From NCBI GenBank assembly GCA_003605115.1, contig QZKY01000005.1, positions 92,648 through 156,647 of the forward strand: a DNA stretch of 64,000 nt. Reading direction: 5' to 3'. The position numbers and the translations under genes were made by a program. Shown piece after piece: positions 28,899 to 38,736 of this stretch; within the stretch, counting starts at the first letter, position 1, and every line of letters begins with the position of its first letter. The notes under the pieces were generated by a model. The model did no database searches, had not been told where the DNA came from, and worked only from the letters and a program-made list of their open reading frames with translations. Source of the stretch: Oxalobacter sp. Its GTDB lineage: Bacteria > Pseudomonadota > Gammaproteobacteria > Burkholderiales > Burkholderiaceae_D.

Positions 28899-29566
28899 AA
28901 ACTCGACACTACAACCGTCCATTTTCACCAGGGCTTGTCAAAAAGCAGCGGGGTGCGACACTGTTTTTTGCCATGATCGGCCTGGTGGTTTTGCTTCTGG
29001 CTGCGGCAGCACTGGTGCGTAGCGTCGATACCAGCACGCTCATCGTGGGGAACCTGTCTTTTCGACAGTCGGCGATGAATTCAGGTGAGCAAGGGATGGA
29101 GCGGGCGGTTCAGTGGTTGAATACCACATTGAACAATGCGGCTTTGCCAGTTGGGAGTTCGGCCGCCGTTGATTTTGCAATGACTGCGAGTGGCACTTCG
29201 GTTCCGGGAAGCGGCTATTACCGCAGTTCCGGGGAATTGGATTTATTCAATAGCGGGGCCGTTGCGCCGTTGCGGTATGCCTGGGCCGCTGGCAATAACG
29301 TAGATCTTGGCGTAGATCCCCTAACGGGGAATCGGGCGCGTTATGTTGTTGAGCGCATGTGCGATATTGACTGGCTGAATGCCTTTCCTACTGGGACAAA
29401 ACCAACAGACAGGGGTTGCCTGTTCACGCAATTTGCAACAAGCGGTAGTCGAAAAGGTGGATTTGGTCGAGCTGCCACGCCTGATCAGGCGCTTGTTTTC
29501 AGGGTTACTGTTCGGGTGGACGGGCCGCGAAATACGACAGTTTATCTACAAGGGTTTGTTTACTAG
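28895..29566 (+). CDS. pilX: Minor pilin PilX (set 1)
   Basis: 223 residues. The N-terminal PilX segment KKQRGATLFFAMIGLVVLLL has a Gly before ATLFFA, and Glu is replaced by Phe/Ala at position 5, as is usual for PilX. NSGEQGMERAVQWLN follows. Cys at CDIDW and GCLFTQF may pair. It starts in an ATGA overlap with pilW and is followed at 9 bases by pilY1. Confidence 0.85.
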   Translation: MKTRHYNRPFSPGLVKKQRGATLFFAMIGLVVLLLAAAALVRSVDTSTLIVGNLSFRQSAMNSGEQGMERAVQWLNTTLNNAALPVGSSAAVDFAMTASGTSVPGSGYYRSSGELDLFNSGAVAPLRYAWAAGNNVDLGVDPLTGNRARYVVERMCDIDWLNAFPTGTKPTDRGCLFTQFATSGSRKGGFGRAATPDQALVFRVTVRVDGPRNTTVYLQGFVY

Positions 29567-29575
29567 GAGGTTGTC

Positions 29576-32500
29576 ATGAAGAGCCATCGGAGCATTGGCC
29601 GGGTCATTTTCACGCGGATAGTGACATTGTCTGCTGTCGTACTGTCCGTTGCCGCCGGAGCCGCGACGCTGGATCTGGCAACGGTGCCACTGACGACGGC
29701 AACCAATACGGCGGTCAAACCGAACTTGATGTTCGTGCTGGACAACTCGGGAAGTATGAACTGGGATTACATGCCGGATTGGGTTGTCGATGCACGGTAC
29801 TGTAAAGATCACAACGGTTACGTATATTCGGGCAGCAGCAGGGGCAATTATTGCTGCCGCAATTCATCTGGAAGTTACATTACTTCCTCCACCAAAAGCT
29901 CTACCTGTTTGCCGACTGGCTCAAACTTGCGTGGCATGCCGCCGTTTTACAGCGCGGACTTCAACAAGGCTTATTACGACCCAGCCATCAAATATGACCC
30001 TCCCAAAGGTTACGATGGCACGGCGCTCACGAGCTACAACGGGACCAGTTCGGCCGTGCCGCTGGATGGCTACGGCGTACAAACGAATGACACGATCAGG
30101 CTCACCCAAATAGGCAGCGATGAGGCCAACTACCCCGATGTGGAGTGGTGTAACGGTTCAAGTACCACAGACTGTCTGCGCAATGACAATTACCTGTTGC
30201 CGGGAACCATAAATGGAGACAACTATACAACAATGCGAACGGCCGCGGCCAAGGGAACGGCAACGTTTGCAACGTCATCCACGACCACGGAGACAAGAAG
30301 TGTTGGGCCGTTTTATTACGTGATGGTTCCTGCCGAGTATTGCAGTGATGAAAAGCTGACGACTTGTGCTGCGCATGACGCCCCGACGGGCGCTTACACC
30401 AAACCCGCCAAGTTGCGCTGGTGCAGTAACACTGCGCTGACCACTTGCCAAGCGATACAAACATCTACCTACAAGTATCCAAGATACCCCACGGTGAAGG
30501 CGTATAGTGGAGGTGCAACAGTGCCGGGATCATTCAAGCGTTTCGATATCGTATCCGGCCAAACCTACGCAAACTATGTGCATCCAAGCAGCGGGGCAAT
30601 CATTGTGAACCGCAATAATCGAACGGACTGCACGAAAGTGACACCAACGGCGCTCAATGGATATAGTGAATACGAATGTTCTTACGCCCAGGAACTGAAG
30701 AATTTTGCCAACTGGTTCGCATGGTACAGAACCCGGATGCAAATGATGAAGAGTTCGGTCAGTCTGGCCTTCCAAAGTATTGACGACCAGTATCGCGTTG
30801 GGTTTTATACGATTAACGATGAGAGCGCCAATTATTTGAAAATCAATACTTTCAAGGAAACGGCTGGAGAACAAAAAGATCTTTGGTATCAGAAGCTCAA
30901 AGCAGCCGATCCTGATGGTGGCACCCCACTGCGTTCATCACTGGCCAATGTTGGCAGAATTTATGCGGGCAAAAATCCGCTCTCGCTGGGCACGAGTGAC
31001 GATCCGGTGCAATATTCTTGTCAGCAAAACTTTGCCATTTTGACGACGGACGGTTACTGGAATAGCGATTCGTCGACAGACATCAAGACGGTGACCGGCG
31101 GATCAGTGGGCAATATGGATAGAACAGCAGACCGGCCGATGTATGAAGGGGGTACAGCGAGCAGCGGATCGCTGGCAGATGTGGCCAAGTATTACTACGA
31201 CACAGATTTACGCACGTCGGCATTTGGCAATTGCACAGGATCCGAAGGCGCAGATGTGTGCGTCAATGACGTTTTTACGAGCACCACGGACAATAATGCG
31301 CAACAGCACATGACGACGTTTACCTTGGGGCTGGGCATTGATGGCACTTTGCAATACCAAAAAGATTACAAAACGGCGACATCGGGCGATTTCTATAACA
31401 TTAAAACCGGTACCGGGACACCGAGCAACTGGTCGGTGCCGGCGCAAGATACGGCGACGGCCATTGATGACCTGTGGCATGCAGCTGTCAATGGGAAAGG
31501 CACATACTTCAGCGTCAAAAATGCGGGGGATTTGTCGGACGGTTTGAATGAAGCGCTTTCAACCATCAGTATTCGCCGCGGTGCGGGTGCGGCCGCAGCG
31601 ACAAGTTCGCTGAATCCAGTCGCCGGAGATAATTTTGCCTATGTGGCCAGCTACACGACAGTGAAATGGATTGGCAACTTGGAGGGCCGTACGATTGATT
31701 TGACCAGTGGGGTGGTAAGCGAGAACGCAAGCTGGTGTATTGAGGATGTTTATGCAAGCACATGCCAATCACCCTCATCTGTAGTTGATGCCGGGTCGTT
31801 TGCCTATTGCGTGACGCCAAGCGTCGTTTCGGCAAGCGCCTGTCCTTCTGGTACCTATGACTCGGGAGCGCAAACCTGTTCTGTGCAAATCGCCAAGGCA
31901 TGTACCGGCAAGTTGAAGCCTATGGTCAGTGCAGCAACGGATATTCGCACCATCTGGATGGGGACAACCACAGCGAATGCGGGCGCACCCTTGGGGGTCA
32001 ATTTTTCTCTGCAGTCTTTTGCATACGATAATATGACCACCGAACAGCAAGCGTATTTTGCGGAAAGTACGCTGGGTGCGGCCAATGGATTGACGCAGTG
32101 GTCAGCATTGACGACAACCCAAAAGACGGCTGCTGCTGGAGCGAATCTCGTGAATTATTTGCGCGGGCATACTGGATACGAAGACAGAAGTGTTAATGTC
32201 GTTGATAACCGGCTGTACCGTTACCGCGAAGCGGTGTTAGGCGACGCAATCGAGTCGCAACCAACGTACGTCGGCAAACCCCAGTTTTCCTACGCGGATA
32301 ACGGATATGCCACGTTCATATCGAATCAGGCGTCACGCGTTCCGACCGTGTACATTGGCACCAATGACGGTATGCTGCACGCATTTAACGCGGATTCAAG
32401 TTCATCAGACATTGGTAAAGAGCGTTGGGCTTTTGTGCCCAGCATGGTTATACCTAACATGTGGAAGTTGGCGGACAAGCTGTACGCCAACAAGCACACC

Positions 32501-33652
32501 AATTACGTGAATGGCAGCCCGATTATTGCGGATGTATATGACAGTGCTGCCGCAGCCTGGAAGACGATTTTGGTGAGCGGCTTGAATGGTGGGGGACGCG
32601 GCTACTTTGCGCTTGACGTTACCAATCCCACTTCGCCTACCCTCTTGTGGGAAATTGACGAAAATGTTGATGCCGACATAGGGTACACCTATGGCAGACC
32701 TGTGGTGACCAAGAAGGAAGATGGTACGTGGGTGGTGTTGCTGACGTCCGGTTATAACAACACCAACGACGGCAAAGGGTATCTTTATGTGCGCAACGCA
32801 TTGACGGGTGCGGCCATCGATAAACTCAGCACCGGCGAAGGCTCTTCGACGACGCCGAGTGGTTTGGCCAAGGTTTCGGTCTGGGTGCACGATCCAATGA
32901 AAAACAATACGGCCAGCTACGTTTATGGCGGTGATTTGCTCGGAAACCTGTGGCGCTTTGATATCAATACAAGCAATGCCAGCGCTAAAGTCAAGAAGTT
33001 TGCCGTATTGAAGGATGGTAGCGGTAATACCCAACCTGTTACAACAGAACCGGAAATGGCGCTGATTAATGGCCAGCGCGCGATTGTAGTTGGCACCGGG
33101 AAATATTTAGAGCTGGCTGATTTGACTAACACGCAAAGACAGACTTTGTATGTGATTACGGACGATGAATCAGGTGCGACACTTAACGATCCGAGAAACA
33201 GCGGTTTGTTAGTTGAGCAGACTATTACAAACACATCTGCCGGAAATACACGGGAACTTACTGCGACGGCCGTTGACTGGGTTACAAAACGCGGATGGTT
33301 TGTCGATTTCCCGGATACAGGAGAGCGCGTACATGTTAATCCTGCGATTGATGGCGAAACAATTTTCATCGCCACAACGGTTCCATCCGATACAGCTTGC
33401 TCCCCGGGTGGTTATGGCTGGTTGAATTTCTTTGACTATACGATGGGGTCTTCAGGCACGGCAATCGTTGCACAAAAATTCAATGGCCCAATCGTCGGTT
33501 TGAACATTTACTATACGCCGGATGGCCAGCGGCGAGTGTCGGTGACGACCAGCAATAACCCAACGCCGACTGTTGCGAATGCCCCGCCATCGAAAGTCAA
33601 TAAACCTTACAGCGCAAGGCGTGCCATTTGGCGCGAAATAACGCCGCCATAA
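29576..33652 (+). CDS. pilY1: Type IV pilus tip adhesin / mechanosensor PilY1 (set 1)
   Basis: 1358 residues. A signal peptide (ends near AGAA-TLDLA) leads into a von Willebrand A-like domain whose MIDAS loop DNSGSM is at residues 56-61; GGTPLRSSL and TTDGYWN supply the other MIDAS positions. A Cys-rich insertion (YCKDHNGYVYSGSS, CCRNSSGSY) follows. The C-terminal half is the PilC/PilY1 seven-bladed propeller (VYIGTNDGMLHAFNADSS, VYGGDLLGNLWRFD). No DxDxDxxxD calcium loop of the Pseudomonas kind was spotted. A strong AGGAGG site precedes the ATG. It sits at the pilus tip with PilVWX and is required for pilus extension and adhesion in relatives. Confidence 0.92.
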   Translation: MKSHRSIGRVIFTRIVTLSAVVLSVAAGAATLDLATVPLTTATNTAVKPNLMFVLDNSGSMNWDYMPDWVVDARYCKDHNGYVYSGSSRGNYCCRNSSGSYITSSTKSSTCLPTGSNLRGMPPFYSADFNKAYYDPAIKYDPPKGYDGTALTSYNGTSSAVPLDGYGVQTNDTIRLTQIGSDEANYPDVEWCNGSSTTDCLRNDNYLLPGTINGDNYTTMRTAAAKGTATFATSSTTTETRSVGPFYYVMVPAEYCSDEKLTTCAAHDAPTGAYTKPAKLRWCSNTALTTCQAIQTSTYKYPRYPTVKAYSGGATVPGSFKRFDIVSGQTYANYVHPSSGAIIVNRNNRTDCTKVTPTALNGYSEYECSYAQELKNFANWFAWYRTRMQMMKSSVSLAFQSIDDQYRVGFYTINDESANYLKINTFKETAGEQKDLWYQKLKAADPDGGTPLRSSLANVGRIYAGKNPLSLGTSDDPVQYSCQQNFAILTTDGYWNSDSSTDIKTVTGGSVGNMDRTADRPMYEGGTASSGSLADVAKYYYDTDLRTSAFGNCTGSEGADVCVNDVFTSTTDNNAQQHMTTFTLGLGIDGTLQYQKDYKTATSGDFYNIKTGTGTPSNWSVPAQDTATAIDDLWHAAVNGKGTYFSVKNAGDLSDGLNEALSTISIRRGAGAAAATSSLNPVAGDNFAYVASYTTVKWIGNLEGRTIDLTSGVVSENASWCIEDVYASTCQSPSSVVDAGSFAYCVTPSVVSASACPSGTYDSGAQTCSVQIAKACTGKLKPMVSAATDIRTIWMGTTTANAGAPLGVNFSLQSFAYDNMTTEQQAYFAESTLGAANGLTQWSALTTTQKTAAAGANLVNYLRGHTGYEDRSVNVVDNRLYRYREAVLGDAIESQPTYVGKPQFSYADNGYATFISNQASRVPTVYIGTNDGMLHAFNADSSSSDIGKERWAFVPSMVIPNMWKLADKLYANKHTNYVNGSPIIADVYDSAAAAWKTILVSGLNGGGRGYFALDVTNPTSPTLLWEIDENVDADIGYTYGRPVVTKKEDGTWVVLLTSGYNNTNDGKGYLYVRNALTGAAIDKLSTGEGSSTTPSGLAKVSVWVHDPMKNNTASYVYGGDLLGNLWRFDINTSNASAKVKKFAVLKDGSGNTQPVTTEPEMALINGQRAIVVGTGKYLELADLTNTQRQTLYVITDDESGATLNDPRNSGLLVEQTITNTSAGNTRELTATAVDWVTKRGWFVDFPDTGERVHVNPAIDGETIFIATTVPSDTACSPGGYGWLNFFDYTMGSSGTAIVAQKFNGPIVGLNIYYTPDGQRRVSVTTSNNPTPTVANAPPSKVNKPYSARRAIWREITPP

Positions 33653-33686
33653 TTTTGGCGTGAAGAGGTTTGCTGCATGCACCATC

Positions 33687-33715
33687 AATCCCCGCCTTGT
33701 GCGGGGATTTTTTTA
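33687..33715 (+). terminator. Intrinsic terminator after pilY1
   Basis: ATCCCCGC pairs with GCGGGGAT around a CTTGT loop, followed by seven T. It closes the plus-strand pilin operon, 35 bases after its stop and before the opposing operon ends. Confidence 0.9.
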
Positions 33716-33773
33716 GACATGGCATGGTCGATGAGTGAAAATGGGATTATTAACTTTCGGCGTGTGCAAATCT

Positions 33774-34205
33774 TTACCAGCAATCGATGCGCCTGGCGGT
33801 TTTAGAACCTAACTGATCCACACTTAGTACGCCGCACTCATCAGCTTCCTGCGCATTGACAGGAGAAGCTTGTAGCGAATAAGTTGTTGCAGTGGGTTCG
33901 ACAATAAAGCGGATGCGGTATTTTGCTTGCGAAAGATCGGCATTTTTGGGAGAGACATCCGAGACGGCGTTGACTTGGGCACCAACATAGGTGTTATGTG
34001 TGGCGTAATAGCGTTCGAGGTATTGTACTGTTTCCATCAGGACGACTTTTGCATCATTGCGATGTGCTTTTCTCAGATGAGCCACATAGCTGGGATAGGC
34101 AATGGCAGCCAGAATGGAGAGAATGGCTAAGGAAATTAAAATTTCCAGCAAAGTAACTCCGGCGACGCGATTCAGTGGAAAGTCGAGGGATATTTTTGTG
34201 TTCAC
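33774..34205 (-). CDS. pilE: Type IV pilin-like protein, PilE type (set 2)
   Basis: 143 residues, last gene of the opposing operon. The leader ends RVAG before VTLLEILISLAILSILAAIA (Val +1, Glu5 kept), then a PilE-type body with two Cys (DECGVLS, RRIDCW) bounding the D-region. The start is GTG at 34205 and overlaps the pilY1-like stop as GTGA. Low similarity to the set 1 PilE apart from the N-terminal helix indicates an old divergence or a separate origin. Confidence 0.85.
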   Translation of the reverse strand: MNTKISLDFPLNRVAGVTLLEILISLAILSILAAIAYPSYVAHLRKAHRNDAKVVLMETVQYLERYYATHNTYVGAQVNAVSDVSPKNADLSQAKYRIRFIVEPTATTYSLQASPVNAQEADECGVLSVDQLGSKTARRIDCW

Positions 34206-36256
34206 TGCTGAATCTCCTGCCAGTTAATGCGGCCAAGCCGGTCGCCTTGAGTGACCTCGCCTTCTTTGTTTGGAACGCCACCGTTCACCGTGCCGCCTGG
34301 GATGATGCCTTTTGGTTGGTGTACACCTGGCTTTCCGGGCACTTGCGACACAATTTGGATAACAGAAGATGTGGGGGAAAGAAAAAAATTCGTATCACAG
34401 TTGGAGTGATAAATATGAAGGCTTTCTGTCACCATGGGGGTCATTTGTGAACGCGTACCACCTCCAAGGTGCATCCCAACAGGGAAACGAGTTGTTTTAT
34501 CAATGGTTACTTGGTCAGCAGACGTAAAGTTTTTATCACGGTTTAAATCAAAAACGACAGTACCAACGTTGCCACCTGTGAGCGCATTGATTTGCATCCA
34601 CCAGTTTTCGCCGTAAGCAGATCTATCGTCGCGATGTTTACCGGTATTGACAGCGGGATTAGTGCTGATGAATTGAAAGACGCCGTTTGTCACAAAAATG
34701 CCATCACCGACGAGGCGCTCGCCACCGATGGGAAGCGGGGTTTTCCAGCCCTTGTGATGACCTATCAACCAATTTGGTAGATGGTTTGTGGCAAAGCGTA
34801 CGCGAATGTTTGGCGAAATGCCTTTATATTCCGCTTCGGTCAAAGTTTGTTCAAGCAAAGCAAGATTTGAATCAGGTGCGCCATCCCAAATGCCATACGC
34901 GTAGTGTGTCATGCGGTTGGTGCTGTCATCAGAGGCAAGCATGCGGCCTGTCACAAAAATTACCATCGCGCCACCAAGTGGATGTTTTATCAGCGCGGGG
35001 GCAGTGGTAATGGCTTGCGCTGGTTGTGAGGCGTAGAGTTTCTTTGCGGTGCCGTTCAATAGGTCGAAGCGCCATAGATTGCCATCAATGTCACCCGCGT
35101 AGGCAGTGTCAATTTTTCCGTCGTATTGTGTCGACCACATCGATGGGGAGGAAAGACCATTCGGACTTGCAGCGGTGCCAGAGCCGCCATAATCAGAGGT
35201 GTCTATCTCAAGCGTTTTTTTACCTGTCAGTGGGTCAATCAAATAGAGCACGGCGTGACCATTGCCGGAGTTTTGGTAACCGTTGGCAGCAATGAGTGAG
35301 ATGCTTCCATTTCTGAGTTTGACCAAGTTTGGCTGTCCGTAGGTGTAGCCAAGATTGCCGAAGCCAGATGATGTTGTGGTGATTTCCCAGAGCAGATTCA
35401 TCGCAGCGTCAGATTCGCTGGCAGGCGCGGCGTTGCTGATGTCGAGCGCAAAAAGTCCTTTGCCGCCGGCGCCAAGTGCACCTACAAGTATGGTGCGTTC
35501 GCCGATTTTGCGCAGCGCCATGCGGCCATCAACAAAGTATCGGTGTTTGTAATCTGGCGAAGTGAGTGCGTTCAATTTCGGGATCAGTAGCGAGGGGATG
35601 TAAGCAAAGCGCCCTCTCCCTGTTTTTGCATCAATGGCATGCAGCATGCCATCATTCGCACCAAAAAAGACGGTGTCGGCGGCGCAAAGCGATGATGGGC
35701 AATATAGGGGAGTGGAATGGATTATGTCGCCCAGGACGCTAAGGCGATGTCGGAAGCCTGGCGAAGATGGCGATTCCTTACTTCGATCGCCGCGAATATA
35801 ATTCAGCACAGAAGAGCTTGATGTCCCTGTTTCTGAGGCCTCTGGGTCGAGCATCGATTGCTGCGAGGCAGAAAGCTTCGACCAGCGAAACGGGATTCTG
35901 TGGGAGCCCTCCATTGTGACGATAAAACGTTCGCTATCATAATCTTGCGCACCGATCGCAGATGCAGCGCCGTCCAGCCATTCGTCTTTTTCAGAAATGG
36001 TGCCAATAGATGAGACACTGTACTTGTGCAGGTTGCCATTCCAGTTTGGTGCACGGTAGTCAATCGAAAAGACAAACTCTTTTCCTGAAGAGACGTCAAC
36101 ATTAGTTAAGGCGATCTGGCCAACGTATCCAATGGGCTGATTATCCGGTTCAAACACTGGGGCAGCCTGGGAAAAAGACAAAAAAAACGCTAAGGCGCCC
36201 AATCCAAGAGCGGAAAAAGACAGCATCCGAATGCTGCTGGGGGCATTTGTTTTCAT
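34202..36256 (-). CDS. pilY1: Short PilY1-like tip protein without vWA domain (set 2)
   Basis: About 684 residues. A signal peptide (FSALGLGALAFFLSFSQAA) is followed after a short N-terminal part by the PilC/PilY1 propeller: VFFGANDGMLHAIDAKTGRG, LGYTYGQPNLVKLRNGS and YAGDIDGNLWRFDL. Nothing resembling a MIDAS DxSxS or vWA fold is present, so it is about half the length of the set 1 PilY1. I start at ATG 36256, which overlaps the pilX stop (ATGA); ATG 36262 is also possible. The frame is open upstream to 36547, but that lies inside pilX. Truncation by mutation is unlikely because signal peptide and start context are intact. Confidence 0.85.
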   Translation of the reverse strand: MKTNAPSSIRMLSFSALGLGALAFFLSFSQAAPVFEPDNQPIGYVGQIALTNVDVSSGKEFVFSIDYRAPNWNGNLHKYSVSSIGTISEKDEWLDGAASAIGAQDYDSERFIVTMEGSHRIPFRWSKLSASQQSMLDPEASETGTSSSSVLNYIRGDRSKESPSSPGFRHRLSVLGDIIHSTPLYCPSSLCAADTVFFGANDGMLHAIDAKTGRGRFAYIPSLLIPKLNALTSPDYKHRYFVDGRMALRKIGERTILVGALGAGGKGLFALDISNAAPASESDAAMNLLWEITTTSSGFGNLGYTYGQPNLVKLRNGSISLIAANGYQNSGNGHAVLYLIDPLTGKKTLEIDTSDYGGSGTAASPNGLSSPSMWSTQYDGKIDTAYAGDIDGNLWRFDLLNGTAKKLYASQPAQAITTAPALIKHPLGGAMVIFVTGRMLASDDSTNRMTHYAYGIWDGAPDSNLALLEQTLTEAEYKGISPNIRVRFATNHLPNWLIGHHKGWKTPLPIGGERLVGDGIFVTNGVFQFISTNPAVNTGKHRDDRSAYGENWWMQINALTGGNVGTVVFDLNRDKNFTSADQVTIDKTTRFPVGMHLGGGTRSQMTPMVTESLHIYHSNCDTNFFLSPTSSVIQIVSQVPGKPGVHQPKGIIPGGTVNGGVPNKEGEVTQGDRLGRINWQEIQQ

Positions 36257-36849
36257 AGACATTCTTTTGGCAAAAAACGGTATGTGCTTTGCAGGATGAC
36301 GATGGACTGATTTCTTCCTTCGCCGCGTGCAGTGATATGGGCGATGCCTGGTTCGCACCTTGCAACGGCAGCGTTCGGTTTGTAAGGCGCAGATACAATT
36401 TCGACTATATATTGAGGTTGCGCTGTCAATTCGCCGAACTTGTCCCTGAGCTTTCCTCCCTTGCTTGCAAAGGTGCGCGTGTTTTTTCTGGAAGCCCAGC
36501 TCACCGTTCGCCAGCGTGGGGCGGTAGCAAGAGGTAATTCTGTACACAAGCCGCCCAATTTTTCGCCATCGGCCGGTTGGCAGGCGTCTGTAAATTTATC
36601 CGGGTCGAAAGGATCAAATGGTGGCGCGCTGAACAGGCTGGTTTCCGCTTCGCGCAAAATCGCTTCGGCAGCTTGTAGCGCAACTTGACGGTCACGATCA
36701 TTGGCGGCGAGTTTTTCTTCCATTGTGCCACCCGAAAGGGAGGATAAGGCGATCATCGTCAAGATCATGAGAAAAATGAGCCCGGTGATCAATACGGAAC
36801 CATTTTGGAATCGCTTGTGTCGTTCGATGATAAAAAAATGGCGGGTCAT
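36253..36849 (-). CDS. pilX: Minor pilin PilX (set 2)
   Basis: 198 residues with the PilX N-terminal domain: QNGSVLITGLIFLMILTMIA followed by GGTMEEKLAANDRDRQVALQ. Two Cys (DACQPADG, GGLCTE) and a late pair (ARCEPG, PKECL) could bridge. ATGA overlaps join it to pilW before and to the pilY1-like gene after. The conserved EEKLAANDRD stretch is closer to textbook PilX than the set 1 protein. Confidence 0.86.
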   Translation of the reverse strand: MTRHFFIIERHKRFQNGSVLITGLIFLMILTMIALSSLSGGTMEEKLAANDRDRQVALQAAEAILREAETSLFSAPPFDPFDPDKFTDACQPADGEKLGGLCTELPLATAPRWRTVSWASRKNTRTFASKGGKLRDKFGELTAQPQYIVEIVSAPYKPNAAVARCEPGIAHITARGEGRNQSIVILQSTYRFLPKECL

Positions 36850-37655
36850 CGAACCGGATTCCTTAAAGCAAAAGTGGCGGTATAGACTTGACGCAAATAA
36901 TCATCTGAAGCTGCTTTGGTTTCGCCATTGAATGAATAAGTTTGCTTTTGACCTGCCGCCGTATTGGGTAATGTGCCCTTAACAAGCAGACTGACACGTA
37001 CGGCGGAAACAAGGGAGAAATCCTTGACTGCGTTTGCTGATTCGTACGAGTTGACCTTACCATTTTTGACAGGGGCAATCCCATACTCGATTTGCAGGTT
37101 TTCAATTTGGCTGACAAGAACGGCGGAGGTTGGTTTTCCGCTCGGTGAAATAGTCGCGCAACGCAATTCACCTTTGTCGATTGAGAAAGTAGTAACAAGA
37201 AGTTGTGAATTGACTGGACGGCTTCCCGTTTTCGGGTCTAGGTCGTTATCGGAGATGATAACGCCGCCTGCACAATTGGCCTCTTCACCCTTTAGGGAAT
37301 TATGCGCATCCTTGACCCAAGCAGGATCGCGGCGCAGTGTGATGGTGTCGGGTTTGGCGTTCGCACCCATGCCGGCACCATTGATTCCTTCAATGGCATT
37401 TCCGCTGAGTGGGTTGGCAATATCTAGTCGGTAGCCCGACTGACGGATTGCTTTGCCGATGACGTCAAGGGCGTAGCGTCCGCTCTCTTGCATGCGCGAC
37501 AGCTCGTCTTGTGTCTGGCTGCTCTTTCGTCCGCCAATCATGAGATAAGTCAGCGCACCGAGCACCATCAACCCGATCGCGAGTGAGATCATGATTTCGA
37601 CCAAGCCCACCCCAGTCTGGAGTTGTGTCATGGTTTGTTGTTGGCTACGGTTCAT
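36846..37655 (-). CDS. pilW: Minor pilin PilW (set 2)
   Basis: 269 residues. The leader ends QLQTG before VGLVEIMISLAIGLMVLGAL (Glu5 kept), then the PilW body SGRYALDVIGKAIRQSGYRL. It starts at ATG 37655 overlapping the pilV stop as ATGA; the longer open frame starts inside pilV. It is 150 residues shorter than the set 1 PilW, lacking the Asp-rich middle region. Confidence 0.87.
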   Translation of the reverse strand: MNRSQQQTMTQLQTGVGLVEIMISLAIGLMVLGALTYLMIGGRKSSQTQDELSRMQESGRYALDVIGKAIRQSGYRLDIANPLSGNAIEGINGAGMGANAKPDTITLRRDPAWVKDAHNSLKGEEANCAGGVIISDNDLDPKTGSRPVNSQLLVTTFSIDKGELRCATISPSGKPTSAVLVSQIENLQIEYGIAPVKNGKVNSYESANAVKDFSLVSAVRVSLLVKGTLPNTAAGQKQTYSFNGETKAASDDYLRQVYTATFALRNPVR

Positions 37656-38098
37656 AGTCGCGTTTCGATGGTGACGTGTTGCATCTCTTCGGAGGTTGCA
37701 GGATTTCCGCGATCCATTCTTCTTTGTGTCCATTGGACAACGACGGTGACTTTTTTAGTGCTGTCATTGACAGAGACAGAGCCCTTGCCTTCTGGCAGTA
37801 CTGTGGCAAGCGCTCTGCGCCATTCTGAAAGATCGTTTACCGGAACGCTCTCGTTGTTTGGTGCGCCTGACGCAAGAGGTGGCTGATAGGGAGAAGGGGC
37901 GGTCTCAGCAGTGGCGCGGTTCGCCCGCATGCGTTCGATGATGTCGTAAGCCAAAATGGTTGCCTGGGTGCGCGCGTAAGAGCTTTGGTTGCTTTTGAGG
38001 CTGTTCGCGATAATGCCGGCAATGCCTAACAGGCCGAAGCTAACGATGGCGAGAGTCACCATGATTTCAATGAGTGAATAACCATGAATTCTTCTCAC
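37652..38098 (-). CDS. pilV: Minor pilin PilV (set 2), GTG start
   Basis: 148 residues. A GTG at 38098 gives the compact leader MRRIHG cut before YSLIEIMVTLAIVSFGLLG (Glu5 kept). Upstream of this the open frame has no ATG until far inside fimT, so GTG is the best start; AAGG lies about 10 bases before it. The body (AYDIIERMRANRATAET) matches PilV. It ends in an ATGA overlap with pilW. Confidence 0.82.
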   Translation of the reverse strand: MRRIHGYSLIEIMVTLAIVSFGLLGIAGIIANSLKSNQSSYARTQATILAYDIIERMRANRATAETAPSPYQPPLASGAPNNESVPVNDLSEWRRALATVLPEGKGSVSVNDSTKKVTVVVQWTQRRMDRGNPATSEEMQHVTIETRL

Positions 38099-38141
38099 GC
38101 GCAGGCCTTGTTTTGATGTGCTTGATGTAATGGTGGGTTCG

Positions 38142-38717
38142 TCAGCAATCCGGATAGGCTGTGTCAATGCGCGGACGCCCTGTACCCGTCGCAATGACAA
38201 TGCTTCTCCCTTTCGTAGACGACATACTGCTGCACAATGTAAGCGTACCGCCCTGCATGGCACCGTTGGCCTTTTTGCTTTGTCCGTTTGGCAGGTACGA
38301 CACGTAGTTTGCAAGGTGCAAATTGCCGGAAAGGGTGCTTGATGTGGAAAGCGCATTGCGCACACGAAGTAATGCGTCTGTAGGTTCTCGCGTACCGATG
38401 GTATCGTCATCCACAAAAATGATCCATCCCTGATTCCAGTTGCCATTTGCGCTACACGAGATGCCATCGCCGCTTTTGCACATGGTCACGCGTCGGTTGC
38501 GCTTGATGGCTTCTGAGCGTGTGAGATGCAGCATCGTCAAAAAATCATTGGCTTCGGTGGTCATACGAGTGTTTACGATGAGGCGCAAAAAACTGGGGAT
38601 CGCGAGCGTGACAAGTATGCAAAGCACGATCAGCGCGACCATCATTTCGGTCAAGGTAAAACCGCGCAATGAAAAAAAGCAAGTTAGCGAGTTAAGTTGT
38701 CTCGTAGATATGCGCAT
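38142..38717 (-). CDS. fimT: Minor pseudopilin FimT/FimU type (set 2)
   Basis: 191 residues from ATG 38717. The leader ends FFSLRG before FTLTEMMVALIVLCILVTLA (Glu5 kept), and a GspH domain follows (MLHLTRSEAIKRNRRVTMCK). The more upstream ATG at 38738 is rejected because it lies inside a perfect TATAAT -10 box, so it cannot be in the mRNA. First gene of the minus-strand operon; a 43-base gap separates it from pilV. Confidence 0.86.
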   Translation of the reverse strand: MRISTRQLNSLTCFFSLRGFTLTEMMVALIVLCILVTLAIPSFLRLIVNTRMTTEANDFLTMLHLTRSEAIKRNRRVTMCKSGDGISCSANGNWNQGWIIFVDDDTIGTREPTDALLRVRNALSTSSTLSGNLHLANYVSYLPNGQSKKANGAMQGGTLTLCSSMSSTKGRSIVIATGTGRPRIDTAYPDC

Positions 38718-38736
38718 AAAGATAACTTTCGTGATC

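Noticed and set aside
36257..36547. Long N-terminal extension of the second PilY1-like protein
   Set aside because: It lies entirely within pilX, is basic and without export features, while a good signal peptide begins at the overlap start.
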